Of a DNA stretch of 64,000 nucleotides, positions 28,850 through 37,400 are shown piece by piece. Origin of the DNA: Deinococcus cellulosilyticus NBRC 106333 = KACC 11606 (lineage in GTDB: Bacteria > Deinococcota > Deinococci > Deinococcales > Deinococcaceae); the NCBI RefSeq assembly GCF_007990775.1, contig NZ_BJXB01000005.1, forward strand, positions 124,001 through 188,000, read 5' to 3'. The first letter of the stretch is position 1, and the number at the start of each line of letters is the position of its first letter. The notes beneath the pieces are model-generated. The model had not been told where the DNA came from and ran no database searches. It saw only the letters and a program-made list of their open reading frames with translations. A program made the translations under genes and the position numbers.

Positions 28850-29137
28850 ATGAAGAAACTGGCTACCATTCTCGCTGCTTTTGCCCTCGCTAGCATCGCA
28901 TTCGCCCAGGAAGCTAACGGTGACGCCCTTGTCGCCGGACTCAAAGCCATCGGTGCAGGTCTCGCCGTCGGTCTCGGTGCCATCGGTACCGGTCTGGCCC
29001 AGGGCCGCGTGGGTTCCGCTGCTGCTGGCGTGATTGCCGAAAGCCCTGAAAAATTCGGTACCATGCTGATTCTGTTCGTGATTCCCGAGTCTCTGGTGAT
29101 CTTCGGCTTCGTGGGCATGTTCATCCTCAACGGCTAA
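28850..29137 (+). CDS. atpK: V/A-type ATPase proteolipid subunit K (rotor ring, c-type)
   Basis: A 95-residue protein with a signal-peptide-like start (MKKLATILAAFALASIAFAQ) followed by a two-helix hairpin. Helix 1 is rich in Gly-Ala (GAGLAVGLGAIGTGLAQGRV). Helix 2 carries the ion-binding Glu in LFVIPESLVIFGFVGMF. Several such hairpins make the rotor ring. A CCGGAGGAAACAC ribosome site precedes the ATG, strong as expected for the subunit needed in most copies. Confidence 0.95.
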   Translation: MKKLATILAAFALASIAFAQEANGDALVAGLKAIGAGLAVGLGAIGTGLAQGRVGSAAAGVIAESPEKFGTMLILFVIPESLVIFGFVGMFILNG

Positions 29138-29185
29138 AAGCCGTGTGGGGACCACACGGCCCCCGCAGGAACCTGGAGACCATGA

Positions 29186-29764
29186 ATGTCAAACCTAGCA
29201 TCGATTCTCGAAACTGAAGTCCGCGAGGAAATCGCTCAGATCAAACGGCAATCCCAGGAGAAAGCCGCTGAGATCGTGAACCAGGCCAAAGAGCAGGCCC
29301 AGGGTCTGCTCGAAAGCCGCAAGCGTGCCCTCGAAGGTGAATTTAATGCGGGAGTCGTGCGGGCGAAGAGTGCTGCAAGTCTTGAAGTTGCAGCACTCCG
29401 CCTCTCAGCAGCCGACAGCGTGCAAAAGCGCGCTTTCGTCGAGGCAGAACAAAAAATTCGCGACCTCGCGAACAGCCAGTCTGCTGAGTACCGCACGATC
29501 CTCGGGAAGCTCATCGAGGAAGCCAGAGGAGCCATTGCTGAGCCTGAAGCCGTCGAGGTGAACCCCGCCGACCTGCTGCTGGCCCAGGATGTGCTGGCAG
29601 ATCTGGGCATCACCGCCACCGTTCGTGGCAACGACCAGATTCAGACCGGCGTGCGTCTGGTGGCCAGAGGTGGCCGCACCAGTGTGCAGAACACCCTTCT
29701 TGGACGCCTCGCTCAAAGTCGCGACAGCCTTGCTTCTCAGGTGGCCCGCGTTCTCGCCGAATAA
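29186..29764 (+). CDS. atpE: V/A-type ATPase subunit E
   Basis: A 192-residue protein. The N-terminal 90 residues form a long charged helix (IAQIKRQSQEKAAEIVNQAK) that pairs with subunit G in the peripheral stalk. The C-terminal alpha/beta head (LITATVRGN-type region, near 140-190) binds the A3B3 head. GGAGACC precedes the ATG. An out-of-frame ATG at 29182 is ignored. Confidence 0.93.
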   Translation: MSNLASILETEVREEIAQIKRQSQEKAAEIVNQAKEQAQGLLESRKRALEGEFNAGVVRAKSAASLEVAALRLSAADSVQKRAFVEAEQKIRDLANSQSAEYRTILGKLIEEARGAIAEPEAVEVNPADLLLAQDVLADLGITATVRGNDQIQTGVRLVARGGRTSVQNTLLGRLAQSRDSLASQVARVLAE

Positions 29765-29773
29765 GGAGGAGAC

Positions 29774-30751
29774 GTGGCAGACGATTACGGATACATCAAC
29801 GCCCGCATCAAGATGATGCGTGGTGCCCTGCTTGAAGACCGCCACCTCGATGAGGCCGTCGGTGCAGCCACCTACTCTGAATACCTGCGTGTGCTCAGTG
29901 AAACCTCCATCCGCGAGGACCTCGGGGACGCCACTGCCCAGGGTGCAGGGCTGAATGAGCTGGATGCTGCCCTCAGCCAGAACCTCTTCCGGGTGGTTCG
30001 CAAAGTCCAGGGTCTGGCCAGTGGTCAGGCCAAAAAGGAAATTGACGTTCTGATTGCCCGCTGGGACCTCCTGAACATCAAAACCCTGGTTCGTGGTGTG
30101 ATCACCGGACGCAGCTCCCAGGACATCCTCGCAGGTCTGATTCCTGCCGGAACCATCAAATGGGGCGTGCTGCAGGCCGCTGCCAACAGCACCGACCTCG
30201 CAGGACTGGCCCAGACCCTCTCCATTGGCAGTGGTTTCCTGGGACGCACCCTGCGTCAGGCCGTCTCTGCTGGAGCCACCGAACTGCTCGACATCGAAGT
30301 GGCCCTGGACCAGGACTACTTCAAAACGGCCCTGGCTGCTGCCCGTGAAAACAGCCTCAGGCGCTACCTGGCCCGTGAAGTGGACATTCGCAACATCCTG
30401 ACCGCCCTGCAACTGCGGGGAGGCAACCTCAGTGCCCGCTACTTTGTGCCCGGAGGCAGCCTGAACGAAGGCGACTTCATGCGCATTGCTGGTGGAGACA
30501 GCACAGTCTCTGACCCGGACCTCCAGCGCCTGCTGGAAGCCGGAAGCCTGGACCGCGCCGAAACCCTCAGCCGTGGACTGCTGGACCGCATCAGCCGCAA
30601 CGTGTCCATGTCGGACGTGCTTGGCCCCGGTGTGGCCCTGGATTTCCTGCGCCGCAAAGAGGTCGAGATTGCCCGACTGCGCCTGATTGGCCGTGGCAAA
30701 TTCTACGGGGTCCCCGCAGACAACATCAGACAGGAGCTCGGAAATGCATAA
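29774..30751 (+). CDS. atpC: V/A-type ATPase subunit C (rotor adaptor)
   Basis: A 325-residue, mostly helical protein, the funnel-shaped adaptor (like yeast Vma6) that links the central shaft D/F to the proteolipid ring. The start is GTG at 29774 after AAGGAGGAGAC. Characteristic segments are YINARIKMMRGALLEDRHLD at the N terminus and AREVDIRNILTALQLRGGNL near 200-220. The end overlaps the subunit F start by 8 nt. Confidence 0.93.
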   Translation: MADDYGYINARIKMMRGALLEDRHLDEAVGAATYSEYLRVLSETSIREDLGDATAQGAGLNELDAALSQNLFRVVRKVQGLASGQAKKEIDVLIARWDLLNIKTLVRGVITGRSSQDILAGLIPAGTIKWGVLQAAANSTDLAGLAQTLSIGSGFLGRTLRQAVSAGATELLDIEVALDQDYFKTALAAARENSLRRYLAREVDIRNILTALQLRGGNLSARYFVPGGSLNEGDFMRIAGGDSTVSDPDLQRLLEAGSLDRAETLSRGLLDRISRNVSMSDVLGPGVALDFLRRKEVEIARLRLIGRGKFYGVPADNIRQELGNA

Positions 30752-31070
30752 GGTCGTGGTTTTGGCAGATTCAGAAACCGCCACCGGCTACCGCCTGGCA
30801 GGTGTGGAAGTGGTGGAAGCCAACAGCGAGAACGCTGTGAAAGCCCTGGAAGGGCTCATCACCCAGGGCAATTACGGTCTGGTCGCTGTGGACTCCGGTC
30901 TCATTGCAGATCCTGCAAAGGCTGCAGAACGGGCCATGCGTGGTCGGGACCTCCCGATCCTGCTGCCCATCCCCAGCCTCAAAGACGCTTTCAGCACCGA
31001 AACGGTGGACGCCAAGGCCTACATGGGCAAACTTGTGCGCGACACCATCGGCTTTGACATCAAGCTCTAA
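30744..31070 (+). CDS. atpF: V/A-type ATPase subunit F
   Basis: A 108-residue protein with a small alpha/beta fold (MHKVVVLADSETATGYRLAG) followed by a C-terminal helix. It binds subunit D in the central shaft and regulates ATP hydrolysis in homologues. The ATG at 30744 lies 7 nt after AGGAG inside the end of the subunit C gene; longer in-frame starts fall deep in that gene and are rejected. Confidence 0.92.
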   Translation: MHKVVVLADSETATGYRLAGVEVVEANSENAVKALEGLITQGNYGLVAVDSGLIADPAKAAERAMRGRDLPILLPIPSLKDAFSTETVDAKAYMGKLVRDTIGFDIKL

Positions 31071-31173
31071 CGTTCACAGGGTAACAGTTGACCTTTCAAG
31101 GTCACGATAAGATGGGGAGCAGTCCCTAAAAACCTGTGTCCAGTCTGTCACTGGTAACCTTTCAAGGAGGAAC
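31071..31173 (+). promoter_or_regulatory. Structured spacer between subunits F and A
   Basis: The perfect palindrome TGACCTTTCAAGGTCA (31089-31104) is followed by TAAGATGG. A second copy of CCTTTCAAGG lies right at the subunit A ribosome site (AAGGAGG), where it can fold back on it. It may be an internal promoter, RNA-processing or translation-control site. Confidence 0.4.
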
Positions 31174-32916
31174 ATGAGCACCAAAACTGGTGTAATCCTG
31201 AAAATTGCTGGTCCTGCGGTGATTGCCGGGGGCATGTACGGCGCAAAGATGTACGACATCGTGCGCGTCGGTACCGAACGCCTCGTGGGTGAGATCATCC
31301 GTCTGGACGGCGACACTGCATTCGTGCAGGTGTACGAAGACACTTCCGGCGTGACCGTCGGTGAGCCTGTGGCCACCACCGGTCTGCCCCTCTCCGTGGA
31401 GCTTGGCCCTGGCATGCTCAACGGCATCTACGACGGGATTCAGCGTCCCCTCGACAAGATCCGTGAAGCCTCCGGCGACTTCATTGCCCGTGGCATTGAC
31501 GTCTCCGCCCTGAACCGCACCCAGAAATGGGCCTTCACCCCCAGCGTCAAAGCTGGTGACACCGTGAGCGGCTCCAGCATCCTGGGCACTGTGCCCGAGT
31601 TCAGCTTCACCCACAAAATCCTGACCCCTCCCAACGTGAGCGGCGTCCTGAAGAGCGTGGTTCCCGCTGGTGAATACACCATCGACGACACCATCGCTGA
31701 ACTGGAAGACGGCACCAAGCTGCGTCTGGCCCACTACTGGCCTGTGCGTCAGCCCCGCCCTGTCGCCAAGAAGAAAGACCCCAGCCTGCCCTTCCTCACC
31801 GGAATGCGCATTCTGGACGTGCTCTTCCCCCTGGTGATGGGTGGCGCAGCAGCGATCCCCGGTCCCTTCGGTTCCGGCAAGACCGTGACCCAGCAGTCCG
31901 TTGCCAAATACGGCAACGCTGACATCGTGGTTTACGTGGGATGCGGCGAGCGTGGCAACGAGATGACCGACGTGCTGGTGGAATTCCCCGAACTGGAAGA
32001 CCCCAAGACCGGCGGACCCCTCATGCACCGCACCATCCTCATCGCCAACACCTCCAACATGCCCGTGGCTGCCCGTGAAGCCTCCGTGTACACCGGCATC
32101 ACCCTCGCCGAGTACTTCCGCGACCAGGGTTACGGCGTCTCCCTCATGGCAGACTCCACCAGCCGCTGGGCCGAAGCGCTCCGTGAAATCTCCTCCCGTC
32201 TGGAAGAGATGCCCGCAGAAGAAGGGTACCCCCCGTACCTTGCCGCCAAACTGGCTGCCTTCTATGAGCGTGCCGGTGCTGTGGTGACCCTCGCTGGTGA
32301 AGACGGAGCCGTGTCCGTGATCGGCGCTGTTTCCCCCGCAGGTGGAGACATGTCCGAGCCCGTGACCCAGGCCACCCTGCGTATTACTGGCGCTTTCTGG
32401 CGTCTGGATGCCGGTCTGGCCCGCCGCCGTCACTTCCCCGCCATCAACTGGAACGGCTCCTATTCGCTGTTCACCCCCATCCTGGACAGCTGGTACCGCG
32501 AAAACGTCGGTCCCGACTTCCCCGAGCTTCGTGGCCGCATCGCCAAGATCCTCCAGGAAGAAGCCAAGCTCCAGGAAGTGGTGCAACTCGTGGGTCCCGA
32601 CGCCCTGCAGGACAACGAGCGTCTGATCATCGAGTCTGGCCGCATGCTCCGTCAGGACTTCCTGCAGCAGAACGGATTCGACCCCGTCGACGCCAGCGCT
32701 TCGATGCCCAAGAACTACGGCCTCATGAAGATGATGCTGAAGTACTACGAGAAGGCCTCCGAAGCCGTCCGCAAGGGTGCCACCATCGACGAGATCCTGG
32801 CCAGCCCCGTGAACGAGAAGCTGTCCCGTGCCCGTTACGTGCCCGAAGGTGAGTTCGCCAACTACACCACCACCGTGCTGAACGAACTCGACAGCGCCTT
32901 CGCCGTGAAAGCGTAA
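31174..32916 (+). CDS. atpA: V/A-type ATPase catalytic subunit A
   Basis: A 580-residue protein of normal length. The P-loop is IPGPFGSGKTVTQQSVAKYG at about 227-246, with YVGCGERGNEMTDVLVEFPE and SLMADSTSRWAEALREISSR as the following nucleotide-site motifs. The family-specific insertion of about 90 residues before the P-loop is present. Three A and three B subunits form the head. Codon choice here is strongly biased to C-ending codons, as expected for a highly expressed gene. Confidence 0.98.
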   Translation: MSTKTGVILKIAGPAVIAGGMYGAKMYDIVRVGTERLVGEIIRLDGDTAFVQVYEDTSGVTVGEPVATTGLPLSVELGPGMLNGIYDGIQRPLDKIREASGDFIARGIDVSALNRTQKWAFTPSVKAGDTVSGSSILGTVPEFSFTHKILTPPNVSGVLKSVVPAGEYTIDDTIAELEDGTKLRLAHYWPVRQPRPVAKKKDPSLPFLTGMRILDVLFPLVMGGAAAIPGPFGSGKTVTQQSVAKYGNADIVVYVGCGERGNEMTDVLVEFPELEDPKTGGPLMHRTILIANTSNMPVAAREASVYTGITLAEYFRDQGYGVSLMADSTSRWAEALREISSRLEEMPAEEGYPPYLAAKLAAFYERAGAVVTLAGEDGAVSVIGAVSPAGGDMSEPVTQATLRITGAFWRLDAGLARRRHFPAINWNGSYSLFTPILDSWYRENVGPDFPELRGRIAKILQEEAKLQEVVQLVGPDALQDNERLIIESGRMLRQDFLQQNGFDPVDASASMPKNYGLMKMMLKYYEKASEAVRKGATIDEILASPVNEKLSRARYVPEGEFANYTTTVLNELDSAFAVKA

Positions 32917-32931
32917 GAGGAGTAGAACCCG

Positions 32932-34344
32932 ATGCTCAAAAAAGAGTACACCGATGTCAGCTACATCTCAGGTCCTCTGCTGTTCGTCAACGCAGCGTCC
33001 GACCTGAACTACGGCGCCATCGTGGAGATCAAAGACGCCAGAAACCGCATCCGCGGTGGACAGGTGATCGAAGTTTCCAGCGAATACGCCGTGATCCAGA
33101 TCTTCGAAGAAACCTCCGGACTTGACCTGGCCACCGCCAGCGTCAGCCTGGTGGAAGACGTGGCCCGTCTGGGCGTGTCCAAAGAGATGATCGGTCGCCG
33201 CTTCAGCGGTCTGGGCCGTCCCATCGACGGACTGCCCCCCGTGGTCGCCGAGCAGCGCCTCTCCATCAACGGACAGGCCATGAACCCTGCGGCCCGCGAC
33301 AAGCCCGAAGAGTTCATTCAGACCGGCATCTCCACCATCGACGTGAACACCAGCCTGATCCGTGGACAGAAACTGCCGATTTTCTCCGGCTCCGGTCTGC
33401 CCCACAACGAACTTGCTGCCCAGATTGCCCGTCAGGCCAAAGTGCCCGGACACGAAGGGGACTTCGCCGTGGTGTTCGCAGCGATGGGTCTGACCCAGCG
33501 CGAAGTGAGCTTCTTCACCCAGGAATTCGAAAGAACCGGCGCTCTGGCCCGTTCCATCCTCTTCCTGAACAAGGCAGACGACCCCGCCGTGGAAAGGCTC
33601 CTGACCCCCCGCATGGCCCTCACCGCCGCCGAGTACCTTGCTTTCGAGCATGACTACCACGTGCTGGTGATCCTCACCGACCTGACCAACTACTGCGAAG
33701 CCCTCCGTGAAATCGGTGGTGCCCGTGAAGAGATTCCCGGTCGCCGTGGCTTCCCCGGCTACATGTACACCGACCTTGCCAACCTTTACGAGCGCGCAGG
33801 TGTGATTCAGGGCAAGAAGGGCTCTGTGACCCAGATCCCCATTCTCTCCATGCCCGACGATGACATCACCCACCCCATCCCTGACCTCACCGGATACATC
33901 ACCGAAGGCCAGATCGTGGTGGACCGCACCCTGAACCGCAAAGGCGTGTACCCCCCCATCAACCCCCTGCCCTCCCTGAGCCGTCTGATGGGCAACGGGA
34001 TTGGCAAGGGCAAGACCCGTGCAGACCACAAGAACGTTTCTGACCAGCTGTTCGCTGCGTACTCCAACGGCCTTGACCTGCGCAAACTGGTGGCCATCAC
34101 CGGTGAAGACGCCCTCACCGAAAACGACAAACTGTACCTGCGCTTCGCAGATGACTTCGAAGAGTACTTCCTCAACCAGGGAGACCAGGACCGCTCCATC
34201 GAAGACAGCCTGACGGTCGCATGGGCACTGCTCTCCAAACTTCCCAAGAGCGAGCTGACCCGCATCGGCAAGGATTCCATCGACAAGTACTACGGTGAGA
34301 AACTTGACGACATGTGGCGCGGCGGCCGCAACATGGGCATCTGA
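32932..34344 (+). CDS. atpB: V/A-type ATPase regulatory subunit B
   Basis: A 470-residue protein. It lacks a Walker A Lys (SGSGLPHNELAAQIARQAKV in the P-loop position), as is normal for B. ILTDLTNYCEALREIGGARE and LYERAG motifs follow. AGAGGAGTAGAACCCG precedes the ATG. Its stop is followed immediately by a large perfect palindrome (34343-34370). Confidence 0.98.
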   Translation: MLKKEYTDVSYISGPLLFVNAASDLNYGAIVEIKDARNRIRGGQVIEVSSEYAVIQIFEETSGLDLATASVSLVEDVARLGVSKEMIGRRFSGLGRPIDGLPPVVAEQRLSINGQAMNPAARDKPEEFIQTGISTIDVNTSLIRGQKLPIFSGSGLPHNELAAQIARQAKVPGHEGDFAVVFAAMGLTQREVSFFTQEFERTGALARSILFLNKADDPAVERLLTPRMALTAAEYLAFEHDYHVLVILTDLTNYCEALREIGGAREEIPGRRGFPGYMYTDLANLYERAGVIQGKKGSVTQIPILSMPDDDITHPIPDLTGYITEGQIVVDRTLNRKGVYPPINPLPSLSRLMGNGIGKGKTRADHKNVSDQLFAAYSNGLDLRKLVAITGEDALTENDKLYLRFADDFEEYFLNQGDQDRSIEDSLTVAWALLSKLPKSELTRIGKDSIDKYYGEKLDDMWRGGRNMGI

Positions 34345-34370
34345 TAGCCGAAGCTTAAGCTTCGGCTATC
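34343..34370 (+). terminator. 28-bp perfect palindrome directly after atpB
   Basis: The arm GATAGCCGAAGCTT and its inverse AAGCTTCGGCTATC meet with no spacer; the first bases overlap the stop codon. There is no T-run. It could be a partial terminator or RNA-stabilising hairpin that lowers expression of the single-copy subunit D compared with A and B. Confidence 0.5.
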
Positions 34371-34395
34371 AGACGGAATTAACCAACCTGAGCAG

Positions 34396-34424
34396 GCATC
34401 AAGGTAAGATGGTACAACTTGATG
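34396..34424 (+). promoter_or_regulatory. Inverted repeat with TAAGATGG upstream of subunit D
   Basis: CATCAAG ... CTTGATG arms enclose GTAAGATGGTACAA. The TAAGATGG word also occurs in the spacer before subunit A (31108-31115), suggesting a shared internal regulatory or promoter element. Confidence 0.35.
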
Positions 34425-34473
34425 CCTCTCCCTCTGAAGGCCGAACTTCAGTGAACGCTACAAAGGAGCAAGC

Positions 34474-35142
34474 ATGGCCGGACAAATCAGCCCCACCCGC
34501 ACTGCACTGCTCGCCAGCAAGGCCCAGAAAAAACTGGCCAGCGACGGTGCAGACCTGCTCAAAAGAAAAAGAGACGCCCTGATCGGAGAATTCTTCGCAC
34601 TGGTGAGAGACGCTCTCGCTGCCCGCGAAGATCTTGCCTCCGTGTCCAAGGGTGCTTACCTGAGCCTCTTTACCGCCAAAGCCTGGGACAGCCCTGAAGC
34701 CGTGGAAAGCCTTGCCCTCGCCCGTCCAAGTGAGCTGCAAGTCGATCTGCAGGTGGAGAGCGTCTACGGGGTGAAGGTCCCCAAAATCGACCTCCCCAAA
34801 TTCTCATCGGACGTGCCCTTCTCACCCATCGGTGTGGGTGCACGCACCATGACCGCAGCGCAGGATTTCCAGAAGGTGCTCTCCGCGATCATTCGCGTGG
34901 CCGCCACGGAAACCAAACTGCGCCGCATCGGGGAAGAGATCAAAAAGACCTCCCGCCGCGTGAACGCCCTCGAACAGATCGTGATCCCTGGTGTGGAAGA
35001 CGACATCCGCTTCATCCGTGGTGTGTTGGATCAGCGTGAACGTGAAGAGTCTTTCCGTCTGAAGAAGATCAAGGCCAAACTCGAGCGCGAAGAAGAGAAG
35101 GCCCAGCAAGAAGCCCGCGAAGCCCAGCAGGCAGCGGACTGA
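34474..35142 (+). CDS. atpD: V/A-type ATPase subunit D (central shaft)
   Basis: A 222-residue, long helical protein. ISPTRTALLASKAQKKLASD near the N terminus and RRVNALEQIVIPGVEDDIRF near 168-187 are hallmarks. The two long helices form the rotating coiled coil inside A3B3. AAAGGAGCAAGC precedes the ATG. It is the last gene of the operon. Confidence 0.96.
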   Translation: MAGQISPTRTALLASKAQKKLASDGADLLKRKRDALIGEFFALVRDALAAREDLASVSKGAYLSLFTAKAWDSPEAVESLALARPSELQVDLQVESVYGVKVPKIDLPKFSSDVPFSPIGVGARTMTAAQDFQKVLSAIIRVAATETKLRRIGEEIKKTSRRVNALEQIVIPGVEDDIRFIRGVLDQREREESFRLKKIKAKLEREEEKAQQEAREAQQAAD

Positions 35143-35158
35143 TCCTCAAAAACAGTGT

Positions 35159-35186
35159 CCCCCAGAGCAATCTGGGGGATTTTTTT
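35159..35186 (+). terminator. Terminator of the V/A-ATPase operon
   Basis: CCCCCAGA-GCAA-TCTGGGGG (8-bp stem) followed by ATTTTTTTG. Confidence 0.92.
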
Positions 35187-35225
35187 GTTTATGGGAGGAG
35201 GGGGAGAGGAAGACACGTCTCGCAC

Positions 35226-35969
35226 TCAAACGCGAGCAATCCCGACACTTGCATCTTGCTCCCGCCACATCTCATCCACCGTCACAAAATCAAACTCCCG
35301 AGCTTTGAGTTCTGGCAGCAGAGCATCCGTGATTTTTGCGATTCTGGGACCCATGGGTTGTCCCTCATGCAGGTCCAGAATCATGCCGCCTTGGGCGTGC
35401 TGCATCACCTGTTTGACGGTGGCTTTGATGCTCTGCACCCAGTGCAGGGGAATGCTGCTGACCAGGACGGTGCGGTAATCCCATTCTTTGAGGCTTCGCA
35501 GGGTGGCAGGGACCACAGCACCATAAGGAGGCCGCACGTCACGCAGGTCTGCCGCCTGGATGCCTGTGATGTCCGTCAGGAGGTCCCTGGTGCGCTCCAG
35601 ATCCTTCTGAAGCTGTCTGGTGCCCAGCAGAGGGAAGGGACGGTGGGTCCAGCCGTGCAGGGCCACCTGATGGCCTGCTCTGGCTGCAGCCTGAACCAGC
35701 GCAGCATTCTTTTCGAGGTTTTCGCCCAGCCAGAAAAACGTCGCTTTGACCTGATGTTTGTCCAGAACCTCCAGCAATTGCAGGGTATCGACGGGGTGGG
35801 GGCCATCGTCGAAGGTCAGTGCGAATTGCGGGTGGGATTTGCCCATCCAGAGGATCTCTGGAAAAAGCTGCTGCATTCTCGGGTAAACAGCGAAAGGAGA
35901 ATGCTTCGGTGGGGTTCTGGTGGGTACAGGGATAGACACTGCCTGACAGTCTAACCTTTCACCCCTCAC
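35226..35969 (-). CDS. Polysaccharide deacetylase-like (NodB homology) protein
   Basis: A 247-residue protein if the GTG at 35969 is used; a GTG at 35939, 8 nt after TAGACT, is a credible leaderless start giving 237 residues. NodB motifs are all visible: LTFDDGPHPVDT (two Asp), LHGWTHRPF (the His pair), VRPPYGAVVP, and ILDLHEGQP near the C terminus with the last His. The family removes N-acetyl groups from peptidoglycan or chitin-like sugars with a metal. No signal peptide is seen, unusual for a wall enzyme. It converges on the ATPase operon. Confidence 0.85.
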   Translation of the reverse strand: MRGERLDCQAVSIPVPTRTPPKHSPFAVYPRMQQLFPEILWMGKSHPQFALTFDDGPHPVDTLQLLEVLDKHQVKATFFWLGENLEKNAALVQAAARAGHQVALHGWTHRPFPLLGTRQLQKDLERTRDLLTDITGIQAADLRDVRPPYGAVVPATLRSLKEWDYRTVLVSSIPLHWVQSIKATVKQVMQHAQGGMILDLHEGQPMGPRIAKITDALLPELKAREFDFVTVDEMWREQDASVGIARV

Positions 35970-36043
35970 GGGAACCTTTCATTGGGTGTGAGGGGGTCTT
36001 AATGAAGGGCAATTTTCTGGTGTTTTGATGACCCTTTATGCCC

Positions 36044-36073
36044 TTGTCGATTCCCAGGAGACTGGTGTAAAAT
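36044..36073 (+). promoter_or_regulatory. tRNA-Gly promoter
   Basis: TTGTCG (36044-36049), an 18-bp spacer and TAAAAT (36068-36073), 16 nt before the tRNA. Confidence 0.7.
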
Positions 36074-36089
36074 TTCTTCACAAAAGAAC

Positions 36090-36165
36090 GCGGGTGTAGC
36101 TCAGTCGGTAGAGCGTCAGCTTCCCAAGCTGAAAGTCACGAGTTCGAGTCTCGTTACCCGCTCCA
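36090..36165 (+). tRNA. tRNA-Gly (anticodon CCC), host of the prophage attachment site
   Basis: Full cloverleaf by eye: acceptor GCGGGTG/TACCCGC, D arm GCTC/GAGC, anticodon arm TCAGC-TTCCCAA-GCTGA with CCC at 34-36, T arm ACGAG-TTCGAGT-CTCGT, discriminator T and encoded CCA. The integrase gene begins its 3' end 35 bp downstream, facing the tRNA, so the 3' half of this gene is the probable attL core. Confidence 0.95.
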
Positions 36166-36200
36166 GAAAAGAAAGTCCAGCACAGGAAAAACCGGAGGTG

Positions 36201-37394
36201 TCAGCTTCCGGTCTTTTTCTTGTGACCCCTGTTTGACCCCTTTTCGATTTTCAGACCCCCGTTTTTGATCAGACTGGGGGTCTGCAGGGCAGCCTGCTTC
36301 TTCAGGTGCTCTTGCGCTTTGGTGTAGATGTCCAGGGTCAAACGGGTGTCAGCATGGCCCACGAGGGTACTGACAGTTTTGGGGTCCACGCCCTGGCTGA
36401 TCAGCCACGTTACATAGCTGTGGCGCAGGTCGTGAATGCGGAAGTTGGGCAGGCCTAGGCGTTGCAGGATCTTCTTGAATTCCCGTCTGATGTTGTTCTG
36501 GGAGAGCATGCCCCCCTCTCGGCTGGCGAACACCCACATTTCTGGCGTCCAGAGTTTGCCCAGCTCTGACTTCTGCACAATCTGGTGTTCGATGAGCAGG
36601 GTGATCAGGTCAGGGTGCAGGTACAGGGTGCGCTGGCTGGTGGTGGTCTTCAGGCCTGTGAGCCTCGGACCTCCCATGTAGGTGACTGCCCGGGAGAGGC
36701 TGACGGTCCCTGCTTCCAGGTCCAGATCCTGCCACTGCAAACCCAGAGCCTCCCCAAAACGGAGCCCCAGGGCAATGATGGTGTAAAGCACTGGGTAGTA
36801 TCGGGTGCTGGCCTCTGCCTCTGTGAGCAACTGGGTGATCTGATCCTGAGTGAGGATTTGCGCCACCTTCTCGGTTTTGACGTTCGGCACTTCGGTCAGC
36901 AGGTTGGGATTGGTGGCCAGGATCTGATACTTCACAGCCCGATTCAGGGCACTCGTGATAAAACTGCGGGTGTGCAGGATCACAGAGCGGCTGTACCCTG
37001 CTCGGGCCAGCGCCTGGTAGAGCTCATCAAGTTGCCGGGTGTTCAGCTGGCCCAGGGGAATGTGGCCAACTGTTTTGGTGTAACCAATGTATTCCCCATA
37101 CCGTTTGATGGTGCCTTCGCGTTTCCCGGTACTCTGTGCTGCAGCGTGGGATTCGAGCCATTCGCGCAGGGTAAGCTTCCCGCTGGTGATGAGTTCCCCC
37201 TTGGCATACTTCACCTGGGTTTTACGGATTTTTTCGAGCAGTTCCTTCTCAGTTTTGGCGTACACGCTGATGCGTTTGCTCTGGCCAGTCACAGGGTCCG
37301 GGGCATACATACGGTATTCCAGCCTGCCATCAGCTCGCTCTCGGATCTCACCTTCACCATGCAGACGGGGTTTCAGTTTCTTCTTGGGGGGCAT
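36201..37394 (-). CDS. int: Phage tyrosine recombinase (integrase)
   Basis: A 397-residue protein. The N-terminal arm-binding segment includes RLEYRMYAPDPVTGQSKRIS and a helical SAM-like core-binding domain follows. The catalytic set is visible: Arg in ALGLRFGEALGLQWQDL, HDLRHSYVTWLISQG (His-x-x-Arg), GHADTRLTLDIY (His and the nucleophilic Tyr near 360). A basic tail follows. Its stop lies 35 bp from the tRNA-Gly gene, as usual for tRNA-targeting integrases. GAGG precedes the ATG. Confidence 0.95.
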   Translation of the reverse strand: MPPKKKLKPRLHGEGEIRERADGRLEYRMYAPDPVTGQSKRISVYAKTEKELLEKIRKTQVKYAKGELITSGKLTLREWLESHAAAQSTGKREGTIKRYGEYIGYTKTVGHIPLGQLNTRQLDELYQALARAGYSRSVILHTRSFITSALNRAVKYQILATNPNLLTEVPNVKTEKVAQILTQDQITQLLTEAEASTRYYPVLYTIIALGLRFGEALGLQWQDLDLEAGTVSLSRAVTYMGGPRLTGLKTTTSQRTLYLHPDLITLLIEHQIVQKSELGKLWTPEMWVFASREGGMLSQNNIRREFKKILQRLGLPNFRIHDLRHSYVTWLISQGVDPKTVSTLVGHADTRLTLDIYTKAQEHLKKQAALQTPSLIKNGGLKIEKGSNRGHKKKTGS

Positions 37395-37400
37395 AAAACC

